Positions 45,042-54,660 of a DNA stretch of 64,000 bases are shown in pieces (positions within the stretch are counted from its first letter, which is position 1; the number at the start of each line of letters is the position of its first letter). The stretch is from Bacteroidota bacterium (GTDB taxonomy: Bacteria; Bacteroidota; Bacteroidia; Bacteroidales; Paludibacteraceae). Both the position numbers and the translations under genes were made by a program. The stretch is taken from contig JAJYBB010000004.1 in NCBI GenBank assembly GCA_021779195.1, positions 62,001 to 126,000 on the forward strand, in the 5' to 3' direction. The notes under the pieces were generated by a model that saw nothing but the letters and a program-made list of their open reading frames with translations, was not told where the DNA came from and searched no databases.

Positions 45042-45072
45042 AAACGTCGAAATCAAGTTTCGACGTTTTTTT
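45039..45072 (-). terminator. Strong hairpin terminator of the sugar kinase operon
   Basis: The arms AAAAAACGTCGAAA (45039-45052) and TTTCGACGTTTTTT (45058-45071) pair perfectly over 14 bases around a five-base loop, with T-runs in both directions. It lies 23 bases after the ROK kinase stop codon. Confidence 0.85.
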
Positions 45073-45094
45073 GAAAATTTTAGACAAATAAAAT

Positions 45095-46051
45095 TTAGAT
45101 TTCCCAGGCTAAAGCACTGGCTCCCAGTACGGCAGCATCAGCTTCTTTTAAATCGGAAAATAAAACTTTCACTTTTTCTTTCCAGATAGGAAGCAGATTC
45201 TTTTCCATATTCTCTTTTATCGGATTTAAAATTAAATCACCTGCTTTGGACAATCCTCCAAAAAGAATAATGGCTTCGGGTGCACTGAATGCAACGAAAT
45301 CGGCAAATGCTTCGCCCAGAATTTTTCCAGTAAAAGTGAAGATGTCTTTGGCTACTTCATCGCCTTCCATGGCAGCATCAAACACATCTTTCGATGTAAT
45401 GTCCTCGCTGGGGATATTGCGTAAAAGACTTGATTTTGTACTGGTTTCCAAAATCTCACGGGCGGAACGGGCAACACCGGTAGCCGATGCATAGGTTTCT
45501 AAACAACCCGATTTTCCACAACCACAGAGCCGACCATTATTCCGCATTACATTCACGTGTCCAAGTTCACCTGCAAATCCATCATGACCATATACCACTT
45601 TACCATCGATAATGATGCCGCTGCCTACACCGGTCCCAAGTGTAATCATGATAAAGTTTTTCATTCCGTGTGCAGCTCCATAAGTCATTTCGCCAACAGC
45701 TGCCGCATTAGCATCGTTTGTCAATGCAGCCGGAATTCCAAATTTATCGGCCATTAATTTTGCAAAAGGAATCACTCCTTTCCAGGGTAAATTTGGAGCA
45801 AACTCAATGTTTCCGGTATAATAATTTCCGTTTGGCGCACCTACACCAATCCCTTTAATTTTGTCAATTCCACCAGCAGCTTCAATCAATTTCGATAATT
45901 CTACATAAATGTCATTTATATACAAGTTTACGTCGTTATGCGTGGCAGTTTTAATGGCACTTTTTGATATTACAGTTCCACGGGCATCAACAATACCGAA
46001 AACGGTATTTGTTCCACCCATATCCATTCCAATTACATATGGTTTATCCAT
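45095..46051 (-). CDS. ROK-family sugar kinase (glucokinase-like)
   Basis: This 318-residue protein phosphorylates a hexose (glucose, mannose, fructose or an amino sugar) with ATP. It has the ATP-binding motif GMDMGGTNTVFGIVD, catalytic Asp in LTNDANAAAVGEMTYGAA, TLGTGVGSGIIIDGKV, and the ROK zinc site in GHVNVMRNNGRLCGCGKSGCLE. No DNA-binding domain is present, so it is an enzyme rather than a repressor. It lies 27 bases after the permease gene and is probably in its operon. Confidence 0.92.
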   Translation of the reverse strand: MDKPYVIGMDMGGTNTVFGIVDARGTVISKSAIKTATHNDVNLYINDIYVELSKLIEAAGGIDKIKGIGVGAPNGNYYTGNIEFAPNLPWKGVIPFAKLMADKFGIPAALTNDANAAAVGEMTYGAAHGMKNFIMITLGTGVGSGIIIDGKVVYGHDGFAGELGHVNVMRNNGRLCGCGKSGCLETYASATGVARSAREILETSTKSSLLRNIPSEDITSKDVFDAAMEGDEVAKDIFTFTGKILGEAFADFVAFSAPEAIILFGGLSKAGDLILNPIKENMEKNLLPIWKEKVKVLFSDLKEADAAVLGASALAWEI

Positions 46052-46078
46052 TATTAGAGTTGTTTTTTAAATGAAATT

Positions 46079-47344
46079 TTATTCAGCCGATTGTTTTACT
46101 TTTGAACCCAATAAGGCATAGTATAAAATGAATAATTCACCGGCAATAACCAGAAACCATGTCCAGCGCCATCCAAAAGCATCAGCCAATCCGCCTTGCA
46201 AAAGAGGAATAACAGCTCCACCCAATACGCCAATCATGAAAACACCTGAAGCAACGGATGTATATTTTCCAAGTTTATTAACCGATAATGTGAAAATGGC
46301 ACCCCACATAACTGAGTGAAAAAGACCAACAACAACTAATAACCAGGGATTATTCAACGCGATAGCAGCTATGGTGAAAATGGCTGCCAGGATACTTGTA
46401 AATGCTAACTGCACTTGTGGAGAAATTTTACTTATTGAGCTGGAAATAAGTCGCCCAACCAACATACCACCCCAATATAAAGTAGCCATTATAGCCGCTT
46501 GCGATGCAAATGAACCGCCTAAACTAATGGCAAAAAGATTGATATTAGCTCCGATAGCTACTTCAACTCCAACATAAAAGAAAATGGCGATTACACCCAA
46601 CGTAAGATGGCTGAATGACCAAACACTTTTTTCGAGTTTTTCTCCTTTTTCGGTTTTGGTTCCTTTAATATCGGGCAATGACAATTTTGATAGTATGAAA
46701 GTGATCACTGCAATGACAACCATTAATCCGATAAAAGGGATCATTAATTGTTTTACTTCAACTTTTTCCATGGCTAAACCGCCAAAAACAATTCCCGTTA
46801 CAAAAAACGGAGCAACAGTTGTCCCAATCGAGTTTGAAGATCCACCAATGTTCAACCGTTGAACCGGTTGAGTACCTTTAACATTACAGGCTGTTAAATA
46901 TGGATTTAAAACTACTTGCATAATGGTTGCAGCAGAACCCACCACAAATGAACCCAATAAGAAAATAAAATATCCAACCGGAATAGTTGCAGAAGCAATT
47001 TGCACGTTAGAACCCGGAAATTGTTCGTAATACCATGAAGACATGAAAAATACTCCTAAACCCACTATCATGACAAGTAATGCACGAATCAATGTGCCTT
47101 TGTAACCGAATTTAGTTACCCAGGCCGAACCGATACCGCCGGTTAATGGATAAGCTAAAAACCATGAAAATGAAATAAGCGTTGCAAAAGTGTTTTTCAA
47201 ATCGCCGGCACCGCTAAGAAATGCAGCCTTCAACGGTCCTTGAAATTGACCGTTGGCAGTGGTTAAAAAACCAACTATAAAGAATAAAAAAACCAGTGTA
47301 AGAAATGGTCCTAAGTAATTTTCTTCAGATTTTGAGTTACTCAT
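46079..47344 (-). CDS. MFS sugar permease, FucP/GluP (FHS) family
   Basis: This 421-residue protein has twelve helices and belongs to the fucose:H+ symporter branch. Evidence is VGFLTTANGQFQGPLKAAFL at the first helix, AATIMQVVLNPYLTACNV, RLNIGGSSNSIGTTVAPF and VGRLISSSISKI. Members import fucose, glucose, galactose or N-acetylglucosamine. Co-transcription with a ROK kinase fits uptake followed by phosphorylation of a hexose. A TACCTTTG -7 element is 45 bases upstream. Confidence 0.9.
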   Translation of the reverse strand: MSNSKSEENYLGPFLTLVFLFFIVGFLTTANGQFQGPLKAAFLSGAGDLKNTFATLISFSWFLAYPLTGGIGSAWVTKFGYKGTLIRALLVMIVGLGVFFMSSWYYEQFPGSNVQIASATIPVGYFIFLLGSFVVGSAATIMQVVLNPYLTACNVKGTQPVQRLNIGGSSNSIGTTVAPFFVTGIVFGGLAMEKVEVKQLMIPFIGLMVVIAVITFILSKLSLPDIKGTKTEKGEKLEKSVWSFSHLTLGVIAIFFYVGVEVAIGANINLFAISLGGSFASQAAIMATLYWGGMLVGRLISSSISKISPQVQLAFTSILAAIFTIAAIALNNPWLLVVVGLFHSVMWGAIFTLSVNKLGKYTSVASGVFMIGVLGGAVIPLLQGGLADAFGWRWTWFLVIAGELFILYYALLGSKVKQSAE

Positions 47345-47388
47345 TTTTTTAGATATTAAGTTTATAAAAGTGTTTGTTTTTTTCGTGC

Positions 47389-47396
47389 CAAAGGTA
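47389..47396 (-). promoter_or_regulatory. -7 promoter element of the sugar permease-kinase operon
   Basis: The minus strand reads TACCTTTG, matching TAnnTTTG, 45 bases upstream of the permease start; no clear -33 TTTG is visible. Confidence 0.45.
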
Positions 47397-47478
47397 GCAA
47401 TTTTTTTTTACGATTTATCAGATGTGAATTTTAAAAATGCGTCCAAAGAACTTATTAAAAATATGTTTTGCAGCATAT

Positions 47479-49653
47479 TTATAAATTTCTAAACAGAAAC
47501 TCGCTCATTCGGGTGTACAAATGATGGCGGGTTTGTTTTCCCAAAATACTATGATTTTTATCGGTGTATAGTTGCATTTCGAATTGTTTATCTGCTGCCA
47601 CTAACCTGTCAATATACAACATCGTATTTTGAGTGTGCACATTATCATCAGCGGTTCCATGAATTATCAGCAAACGTCCTTCCAATTTATCGGCTCGATT
47701 TAAAGCGGAACATTCGTCATATCCGCTGAAATTTTCTTGAGGCGTACGCATATACCTTTCGGTGTATGCCGAATCGTAAAGTCTCCAATCAACAACAGGT
47801 GCAACAGCAATTCCTGCTTTAAATACTTTTTCACCTGTACTCATTGCCATTAAAGTCATAAATCCGCCATAACTCCAGCCCCAAATACCAATCCTCGCAG
47901 GGTCGATAAACGATTGACCAGCCATATATTTAGCCGTTTCTACCTGATCTTTTGTCTCTAGTAATCCCAATTTTTCATAGGTACATTTGCGGAATTCCGA
48001 GCCTCTGGCACCTGTACCACGCCCATCTACACAAACAACTACATAGCCTTGAGAAGCCAGGTAATATTCCCAATCAACCTGCCATCGATCTAAAACCTCC
48101 TGCGAATCGGGACCTCCATATTGATCCAACAACACAGGGTACTTTCTGTTGGAATTGAAATTCAAAGGTTTCAGCATCCAACCATTTAATTTTATATTTT
48201 CGGAAGTAGTGAAATTGAAAAATTCTTTGTGTGGTAAATTCAACGATTTAAATTTTTGTGCCAAGGAAGCATTGTTTTCAATAACCCGCACAATTGAACC
48301 TGTTGAATTACGCAAGGTGAGTACATTTGGATCTTCGGCACTTGAAGCATTGTCGACAAAATAACTGAATGTGGAATTAAAATTCGCATTGTGAGTTCCT
48401 CGTCCATCAGTCAAACGGGTTTTTCTTCCTTTTAAATCGATCGCATACACGTCTCGTTGCATTGGTGAAAGTTCAGCAGACTGAAAATAAAGTATTTGTT
48501 TCTTTTCGTCAAAACCATATACATTGGTGATATCCCAATTTCCCTTGGTCAATTGCTTATACAATGTTCCATTCATCCGATAAAGATAAGCATGCCGAAA
48601 ACCATCATTTTCATTTACGTTCACAAAATACAGATTATCAGCCGTAAAATAAGTATAGTCGATGTTTTCGTAATCAACATAACGCGGATCAGTTTCACGT
48701 AAAATCAACTTTGAAACTGTTGATTTTGGATTAGCAAAAATCATATCCAATTGATTTTGATCTCGATTCAGTTTAAAAATAGCCAATTGATCAGCCGAAC
48801 GTGTAAAATTTATTCTTGGGATATAATAATTTTTGTCACCATCTGAAAGCGGAATAGTCTTAATTGATTTATAAAATTCATCATAAACACAAACACTAAC
48901 CTGTGAATTATTTTGACCGGCTTTGGGATATTTATACTTTATTAATTGAGGATAAAGCATCAGATCTTTATCAGTTTTATCTTGTTTGGTATAAAGTTGG
49001 AACGAAAACTGAGGCACATTGGTTTCATTGAATTTAACGAAAGCCAATAATTTACTATCGGGACTCCACACAAAATAGCGCATAGCGGTAAATTCCTCTT
49101 CGTAAACCCAATCCGGTGTCCCATTAATTATTTTTTCGGCAACGCCATCTTTGGTTATTGGAATTTCGGTATTAAAATCCAATTTCTTAATAAAAAGATT
49201 ATTATCACGGGCAAATGCAATATATCGGCTATCTGGTGAAAAAAGTGGCACTTCTTGAGGTCCATTGTCTGACAACGTCGACAAATCTTTAGTTTTCAAA
49301 TCGTAAACAAAATAATCGGCTGTAAAAGTTCGACGATAGCGCATTTTAACATTGGTGTAAATCAATAATTTTGATTCATTCGGACTAAATTCATAACCGG
49401 AAATACTTTTCAAAGGAGCATTTTTCAAACTATTCAGACTGAAAATTGTATCGACAACGCCACCGGTTTTATAATTATATTTAACTATTGCCTTATTATT
49501 GAACAGTTTTGTGTAATAAATGCCATCCAACATCGAACGGGGCGTTTCATAAGATGGAACTCTGAATTTTCCATCGATAATGTCATAAAGCAATTGAGCA
49601 TGACTGTAATAAACGGAAATTATCAGAACAAATAATAAAATAATTCGTTTCAT
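47479..49653 (-). CDS. S9-family serine peptidase, dipeptidyl-peptidase IV type
   Basis: This 724-residue protein has a signal peptide (MKRIILLFVLIISVYYSHAQ) and an N-terminal beta-propeller (about 40-460). The C-terminal alpha/beta hydrolase domain has the catalytic Ser in GIWGWSYGGFMTLMAM, Asp in IIHGTADDNVHTQN and His in TDKNHSIL. The propeller motif DWVYEEEF, which binds the substrate amino terminus, is present, supporting true DPP-IV specificity for X-Pro dipeptides. It likely acts in the periplasm on peptides. The gene stands alone. Confidence 0.94.
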   Translation of the reverse strand: MKRIILLFVLIISVYYSHAQLLYDIIDGKFRVPSYETPRSMLDGIYYTKLFNNKAIVKYNYKTGGVVDTIFSLNSLKNAPLKSISGYEFSPNESKLLIYTNVKMRYRRTFTADYFVYDLKTKDLSTLSDNGPQEVPLFSPDSRYIAFARDNNLFIKKLDFNTEIPITKDGVAEKIINGTPDWVYEEEFTAMRYFVWSPDSKLLAFVKFNETNVPQFSFQLYTKQDKTDKDLMLYPQLIKYKYPKAGQNNSQVSVCVYDEFYKSIKTIPLSDGDKNYYIPRINFTRSADQLAIFKLNRDQNQLDMIFANPKSTVSKLILRETDPRYVDYENIDYTYFTADNLYFVNVNENDGFRHAYLYRMNGTLYKQLTKGNWDITNVYGFDEKKQILYFQSAELSPMQRDVYAIDLKGRKTRLTDGRGTHNANFNSTFSYFVDNASSAEDPNVLTLRNSTGSIVRVIENNASLAQKFKSLNLPHKEFFNFTTSENIKLNGWMLKPLNFNSNRKYPVLLDQYGGPDSQEVLDRWQVDWEYYLASQGYVVVCVDGRGTGARGSEFRKCTYEKLGLLETKDQVETAKYMAGQSFIDPARIGIWGWSYGGFMTLMAMSTGEKVFKAGIAVAPVVDWRLYDSAYTERYMRTPQENFSGYDECSALNRADKLEGRLLIIHGTADDNVHTQNTMLYIDRLVAADKQFEMQLYTDKNHSILGKQTRHHLYTRMSEFLFRNL

Positions 49654-49915
49654 ATTTATATAAAGAATTGATTTTTAGTTGAAAAATATTTACTATATTT
49701 GAAAATTAAACAATCGGTGATTTTTAATAAAAAATTTGTCGTTAAATATCTTCTGATTGACAAAAATAATCTATTTTGCGCTGTAAATGCATTCTGTTTG
49801 AAAAGTTTTCATTCCATTAACAAAACACATTAGAGTTTGGAATAAAATTCTATTTATTGAAACTTTCGCTTGAATAAGTTACACTTTATTGATTTTCGAC
49901 TATTTATATACTAAA

Positions 49916-50746
49916 ATGATTAAAGATTTATTTAAAATTTCATCGAAACCCGAAAATCTTGGATTATGTTTGAGTGGTGGTGGAGCATTAGGTTTTGCAC
50001 ATATCGGGGTAATTCAATCACTCGAGGATCACGGCATTTTTCCTACACACATTGCAGGATCGAGTATGGGGGCAATTATTGGTACTTTATATGCCGCAGG
50101 ATTCACGCCGGCTCAAATGTTGCAAATGATTCGAGAAGACAAACTATACAAAATCACCAAGTTAATGACTTTTCGACCTTCTTTTCCCACTTCAGGACTT
50201 TCGTCACACAAAATGTTACGATCGCTGATACAAGAGTTAATTCCACACAACAGTTTTGAAGGATTAAATAAAAAAATGGCTGTTTGCGTGGTCAATCTAA
50301 GTAATGCTGAATGGGAAATAAAATCAACGGGCAATTTATTGGATTTATGGCTGGCTGCTTCGTCAAGTATTCCTGGAGTTTTTGAAACCATTAAAGTTAA
50401 CGGACAATTTTTTATAGATGGCGGATTGCTCAACAATTTGCCGGCACAAGGTATTGCCACTGAATGTAAAACAATTATTGGAGTAGATGTGATCCCGCAA
50501 AGAACTCCTCCAAAATTAAAAAAACCCATTGATACACTTATATATTCTGTTCGCGCCGTACAGCATCAAAATTCAAAAAATGGACGCGATTTATGCCAAT
50601 ATATAATTGAACCGGATGCCATTGATAATTTTCACGAATTTAATTTTGATGCTTTTCAATCTATTTACCAATCAGGTTATAATGCAACAAGTAATTATAT
50701 GTCCGAACATCCTGAAATATTGAAACTAAAATCACAAAAGAATTGA
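49916..50746 (+). CDS. Patatin-like phospholipase
   Basis: About 276 residues from the ATG at 49916 (MIKDLFKISSKP); a longer frame begins with TTG at 49889. The serine-aspartate dyad is visible: oxyanion loop LCLSGGGALGFAHIGV, nucleophile Ser in AGSSMGAIIGTLYA, and Asp in IDGGLLNNLPAQG. It is expected to hydrolyse acyl groups from lipids in the cytoplasm or at the inner membrane. A TATATTTG sequence lies at 49694-49701, rather far upstream. Confidence 0.92.
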   Translation: MIKDLFKISSKPENLGLCLSGGGALGFAHIGVIQSLEDHGIFPTHIAGSSMGAIIGTLYAAGFTPAQMLQMIREDKLYKITKLMTFRPSFPTSGLSSHKMLRSLIQELIPHNSFEGLNKKMAVCVVNLSNAEWEIKSTGNLLDLWLAASSSIPGVFETIKVNGQFFIDGGLLNNLPAQGIATECKTIIGVDVIPQRTPPKLKKPIDTLIYSVRAVQHQNSKNGRDLCQYIIEPDAIDNFHEFNFDAFQSIYQSGYNATSNYMSEHPEILKLKSQKN

Positions 50747-50808
50747 TTTGATTTATAGGGATGTTCAATTACCTTAAGAAAACACTTCGAATTTCGGTGG
50801 AAAAATTG

Positions 50809-50816
50809 TATTTTTG
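50809..50816 (+). promoter_or_regulatory. -7 promoter element of metF
   Basis: TATTTTTG matches TAnnTTTG and lies 51 bases before the metF start codon. Confidence 0.45.
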
Positions 50817-50866
50817 CAGTTGAAATTCAAGAGCCGACAATAATTTCATTTCATTCTATAAAAAAT

Positions 50867-51814
50867 ATGAGTGTAGTAGATAAAATTAATAACACTTCCT
50901 CGACTGCATTTTCGTTCGAACTTCTACCTCCTTTAAAAGGAAATGGTATCGAATCAGTTTACAAGACTATCGACACCTTGCTCGAATTTGACCCCAAATA
51001 TATTAATATCACCACTCACCGAAGCGAAATGGTTTTTAAAGAAAATGCTAAGGGACTTTTTGAACAGGTTTCGGAACGACATCGGCCCGGAACGGTTGCA
51101 ATAGCTGCTGCTATTCAAAATAAATATAAAATCAGTGTTGTTCCACATATTATCTGTAGTGGTTTTACTCCTGAAGAAACAGAATATGCGCTGATTGACC
51201 TCCAGTTTTTAGGCATTACCGACTTACTTTTGTTGCGAGGCGATAAAGCAAAACATGAACGTGAATTTATCCCGACGGGTCATAAAAATGCTACCGATTT
51301 ACAAGACCAGGTGAACAATTTCAATCAGGAACTGTTTTTGGATGGAACTAAAATGAAATCGCACATCACCCCATTTTCGTATGGAATGGCATGCTATCCT
51401 GAAAAACATGATGAAGCTCCCAATTTAGATGCCGATATATTTTATGCCAAAATGAAAGTCGACAATGGTGCAGATTATTTGGTTACACAAATGTTTTTTG
51501 ACAATCAGAAATATTACGACTTTGTGGAAAAATGCAAATTGATCGGAATTAATGTTCCTATTATTCCGGGAATTAAACCTATTACGTTGGCAAATCAATT
51601 AACCGTTCTACCGAAAATTTTTCGGACTGAAATACCCGAAGAATTTGCAGGAGAATTGCGTAAATGCCGAAACGATGAAGAGGCAGCAGAAGTTGGGGTA
51701 GAATGGTGCACTAAACAGGCACGGGATTTGATACAACATGGCGTGCACAGTATTCATTTTTACAGCATGATGGCAACTCAAAGTGTTAAAAAGGTTGCCA
51801 AAGCTGTATTTTAA
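50867..51814 (+). CDS. metF: 5,10-Methylenetetrahydrofolate reductase
   Basis: This 315-residue FAD-dependent TIM-barrel enzyme reduces methylenetetrahydrofolate to 5-methyl-THF for methionine synthesis. It shows FSFELLPPLKG, the catalytic Glu in SFELLPP, DLLLLRGDKAKHE, ITPFSYGMACYPEKHDEAPN, and GADYLVTQMFFDNQKYYDFV. The start MSVVDKINNTSSTAFSFELLPP is normal. It is followed 14 bases later by the small DUF4834 gene in the same direction. Confidence 0.95.
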   Translation: MSVVDKINNTSSTAFSFELLPPLKGNGIESVYKTIDTLLEFDPKYINITTHRSEMVFKENAKGLFEQVSERHRPGTVAIAAAIQNKYKISVVPHIICSGFTPEETEYALIDLQFLGITDLLLLRGDKAKHEREFIPTGHKNATDLQDQVNNFNQELFLDGTKMKSHITPFSYGMACYPEKHDEAPNLDADIFYAKMKVDNGADYLVTQMFFDNQKYYDFVEKCKLIGINVPIIPGIKPITLANQLTVLPKIFRTEIPEEFAGELRKCRNDEEAAEVGVEWCTKQARDLIQHGVHSIHFYSMMATQSVKKVAKAVF

Positions 51815-51827
51815 TTCGTTTTTTATT

Positions 51828-52046
51828 ATGCTAAGTTTTTTGTTCTTTATTTTGGTGTTTGTTCTTGTTGTTGCATTAATCATATTATCCACGCTTTGGG
51901 GATTAATCCGTTCCATTTTCGGGTTTGGAAAACGCCGGTCAAATAATTCAAATGGCAACAATGAATCGGAAAACACATCATCGTTCCGTTCAAAAATATT
52001 TGAGCAAACAGAAGGTGAATATGTTGATTATGAAGAAATAAACTAA
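51828..52046 (+). CDS. DUF4834 family small membrane protein
   Basis: This is a 72-residue protein from the ATG at 51828 (MLSFLFFILVFVLVVALII); a longer frame that begins with GTG inside metF is rejected. One hydrophobic helix (about 3-28) is followed by a basic stretch with SIFGFGKRRS and a conserved acidic end GEYVDYEEI. This helix-then-EYVDYEE layout is typical of DUF4834 proteins, found widely in Bacteroidota and of unknown function. A weak hairpin follows at 52068. Confidence 0.8.
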   Translation: MLSFLFFILVFVLVVALIILSTLWGLIRSIFGFGKRRSNNSNGNNESENTSSFRSKIFEQTEGEYVDYEEIN

Positions 52047-52067
52047 TACAAATCTATAATTATAAAT

Positions 52068-52093
52068 TTAATGAAGCAAAATTGCTTTATTAA
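52068..52093 (+). terminator. Possible terminator after the metF/DUF4834 transcript
   Basis: AAGCAA (52074-52079) pairs with TTGCTT (52082-52087) with a two-base loop. The stem is extended by ATTAA pairing with one mismatch. The loop is short and the trailing T-run is weak. Confidence 0.35.
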
Positions 52094-52193
52094 TTTATAC
52101 ATATTCTATTTTCTTACTCACCAATGAATGAATGAATGTTTTTTACTAAGATCATACAGATCCTACACCATAATTATTTCATTACTTTACATA

Positions 52194-52826
52194 TCAGTCA
52201 GTTAACCAAACTGCAGTATGGGTATAGTTTTTTACAATCAATTCATTGACAATAAACCAAGCCACATTCGCTCTTGAGATACTTAGGTTTCCTTTTAATC
52301 TAATTAAATCACTTCCTATCCTGAATTTTTTTGTCAAATTGCCTTCTGTCAAGCTACCGGGACGTACAATTGTCCATTCTATATTGCTATTCATAATTCG
52401 TTGTTCATTCTCAAGATGATCAGCAAAGGGAATTTGAAATAATAACTTTGTAATAAAAAACCGAATCAGGAAGGGCATCATTTTTCGACTTTCGCCCACT
52501 CCAATACTTGATAAATAAATAAAACGTGGAATATTAAGTTCTTCCATCAACATTACAATATTATCAATACCTTCGATAATTTCAGTACTATGTTCTTTGA
52601 GCGAAGTTCCTCCCAATGTTGAAATACAAGCATCGGCGCCTTCAAGCGCATTTTTTAATTTGAAAATTTCGTTCAATTCGCCAACAACGATTTTTAAATT
52701 TTGATGATCAATAGCAAGTGTTCCAGGACGGCGAATATAGGCTGTTACTCTAAAACCTTTATCTAAAGCTTGTTGTACAACAAGTGAACCTGTTTTTCCA
52801 TTTGCGCCAATTACAATAATTTTCAT
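52194..52826 (-). CDS. NAD(P)-binding Rossmann protein (atypical SDR, NmrA/biliverdin-reductase-like)
   Basis: This 210-residue protein has the dinucleotide-binding motif VIGANGKTGSLVVQQALDKG at the N-terminus. Further segments are ADACISTLGGTSLKEHS, FIYLSSIGVGESRKM and ENEQRIMNSNIEWTIVRPGSLTEGN, as in NAD(P)H-binding epimerase-like proteins. There is no YxxxK, so it is in the atypical SDR group. The specific reaction is unknown. The gene stands alone, convergent with metF/DUF4834. Confidence 0.85.
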   Translation of the reverse strand: MKIIVIGANGKTGSLVVQQALDKGFRVTAYIRRPGTLAIDHQNLKIVVGELNEIFKLKNALEGADACISTLGGTSLKEHSTEIIEGIDNIVMLMEELNIPRFIYLSSIGVGESRKMMPFLIRFFITKLLFQIPFADHLENEQRIMNSNIEWTIVRPGSLTEGNLTKKFRIGSDLIRLKGNLSISRANVAWFIVNELIVKNYTHTAVWLTD

Positions 52827-52913
52827 GATATTAAATTTTGATTCTATTTTTATGTAAATCTCAAGTTTCCTAATAAACGTTTTAAAGGATTAAAAGTTTG
52901 ATAAAAACAAAAA

Positions 52914-52934
52914 AGAGAATCTAATTCATTCTCT
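52914..52934 (-). terminator. Terminator of the C69 dipeptidase gene
   Basis: AGAGAAT (52914-52920) pairs with ATTCTCT (52928-52934) around a seven-base loop. On the minus strand the stem is followed by a T-rich run (complement of 52902-52913). It lies 35 bases after the stop codon of the dipeptidase gene. Confidence 0.6.
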
Positions 52935-52968
52935 AATTTTAATGAAACGGATAAATAGCAGGAACTAT

Positions 52969-54615
52969 TCATTTTCGATTATTCAGTTCTTGTTGTGTTT
53001 TAACGCGTAAACCAGGATTTTCAATGACAATTTTACGCAAAAAAGCATCCGGATAGCCAGCACGAATTAAATTGAGTGGAATTTTATGGTCGTTTTGTAA
53101 AAATTTTCCATCTTTCTCCGCTTTAATATTGCCGTCCATATATTTCACAAGCAGGTATTGACCTAATTTTTTCCAAGCAGCAGTTGAATTTTCGGCTTGT
53201 GTACAACTGAAATTTGTCAAGAATAATCGGGCATCGGCTTCATTCATTCCTACTGCAACTTTGTCCATTGCAGGCACTAAAATATTAAATTCGTTTTCCC
53301 ATTTTTCCTGTACTTTTTTTATGTCCGGATACATGTAAGAATACTTGCTATAAGCATAATTAGCCACCCAATTATAAATCCAAAATGCTGATGTTGAAGA
53401 ATATTCAAGTAAACTGCCATTATTTGGATCGAAACAATTAGGAATGGAATTAATACCACAATACATCGGCACATAAAGCGAAGTGGCAGCATCGTCGACA
53501 CCAAACCAAAGGATTCCACCAATGTAATCAGGCAACCAGCTTCGCATTTGAGCAACGAAGGTAAAACCGGTTTGCTGTGTAGCTGTGGGTCGTTCGTGCA
53601 TATATTCAACCGTATCAACCTTAAATGTCAATGGACTACAACGTAATGGACTACCGAACGGATCGGCAGCAACTCCCTTTGTCAAATCGAATTCAGTTCC
53701 TTCAAAATGATCGCGCATATCGTTTTTCAAATCTTGCACCGACAATTTTACGACGGGTTTAATCCAGAGAGGCATACGTTCAAGCGTTTCGCCTTTGACG
53801 TATGAAATATATTTATCCATTGAAGGGTCTAATTTTCTGAAGAAAGCCCAAACCCGTGCTTCACAAGCACGAAGAGCAATATAATCGAGCGGTGCATAAG
53901 TATCGGAAAAACTAAAATCTTTATTTTTACCTTTAAAGTAACCTTTTTCGCGGGCAAATGCCACGACATCTTCTGCATAAAGGCAGTTATTTTTGTCATC
54001 GAAAGGAAAAGTTGTTATCCTTGCCTGGTTAGCATGAGCTGAAACACAGTCATCCGGAATACGTTGTGCTACCCAGACTGCACCCTTATTATTCGGTCCC
54101 TTACCAACCATTTCCATAATCCATACTTCGTTTGGGTCAGCTATAGAGAATGATTCGCCTTCACTGCAATAGCCATATTGAGCTACTAAATCAGTCATCA
54201 CCTTTATAGCTTCCCTTGCATTGCGAGAACGCTGCAAAGCAATGTAAATTAGACTTCCATAATCTAAAATACCGGTGGTATCAACTAGTTCGGGACGTCC
54301 TCCAAAAGTAGTTTCGCCAATGCTGACTTGATGTTCATTCATGTTACCGATAACTGAATACGTTTTATCTGCCTGTTTTATTTTTCCCAGATATTTGCCA
54401 GTATCCCAATCATGGATATCAAGCATAGCATCAGATGGATAAGTGGCTGCTGGATAATGACATAAAGCCCCAAATAAAAAATATGAATCGGCATTATACG
54501 AAATAAGAGTCGATCCATCGAGTGTAGCATTTTTTCCAACTAAAAAATTGGTACAAGAATAGCTATTCTGAATTGAAAGGATGAATGCGAATATGAAAAT
54601 TGACTTTTTTATCAT
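52969..54615 (-). CDS. C69-family dipeptidase
   Basis: This 548-residue Ntn-hydrolase has a signal peptide followed directly by the catalytic Cys: MIKKSIFIFAFILSIQNSYS then CTNFLVGKNATLDGSTLI. After signal cleavage the Cys becomes the N-terminal nucleophile, as in PepD/C69 enzymes. Further family segments are MNEHQVSIGETTFGGRPEL, IALQRSRNAREAIKVMTDL and ANQARITTFPFDD. It should hydrolyse dipeptides in the periplasm. The gene lies alone between a terminator and the UPF0104 gene upstream, separated by 45 bases. Confidence 0.92.
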   Translation of the reverse strand: MIKKSIFIFAFILSIQNSYSCTNFLVGKNATLDGSTLISYNADSYFLFGALCHYPAATYPSDAMLDIHDWDTGKYLGKIKQADKTYSVIGNMNEHQVSIGETTFGGRPELVDTTGILDYGSLIYIALQRSRNAREAIKVMTDLVAQYGYCSEGESFSIADPNEVWIMEMVGKGPNNKGAVWVAQRIPDDCVSAHANQARITTFPFDDKNNCLYAEDVVAFAREKGYFKGKNKDFSFSDTYAPLDYIALRACEARVWAFFRKLDPSMDKYISYVKGETLERMPLWIKPVVKLSVQDLKNDMRDHFEGTEFDLTKGVAADPFGSPLRCSPLTFKVDTVEYMHERPTATQQTGFTFVAQMRSWLPDYIGGILWFGVDDAATSLYVPMYCGINSIPNCFDPNNGSLLEYSSTSAFWIYNWVANYAYSKYSYMYPDIKKVQEKWENEFNILVPAMDKVAVGMNEADARLFLTNFSCTQAENSTAAWKKLGQYLLVKYMDGNIKAEKDGKFLQNDHKIPLNLIRAGYPDAFLRKIVIENPGLRVKTQQELNNRK

Positions 54616-54660
54616 TTTTGATAAATTAAAAAATTATTTTTTAAATCCTCTGATTAATAA

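Noticed and set aside
50113-50529. 138-residue minus-strand ORF opposite the patatin gene
   Set aside because: Antisense to the catalytic region of a clear patatin protein; no family features.
52123-52138. Four tandem copies of AATG as a phase-variation tract
   Set aside because: Too short and not placed in a promoter or coding start; likely chance.
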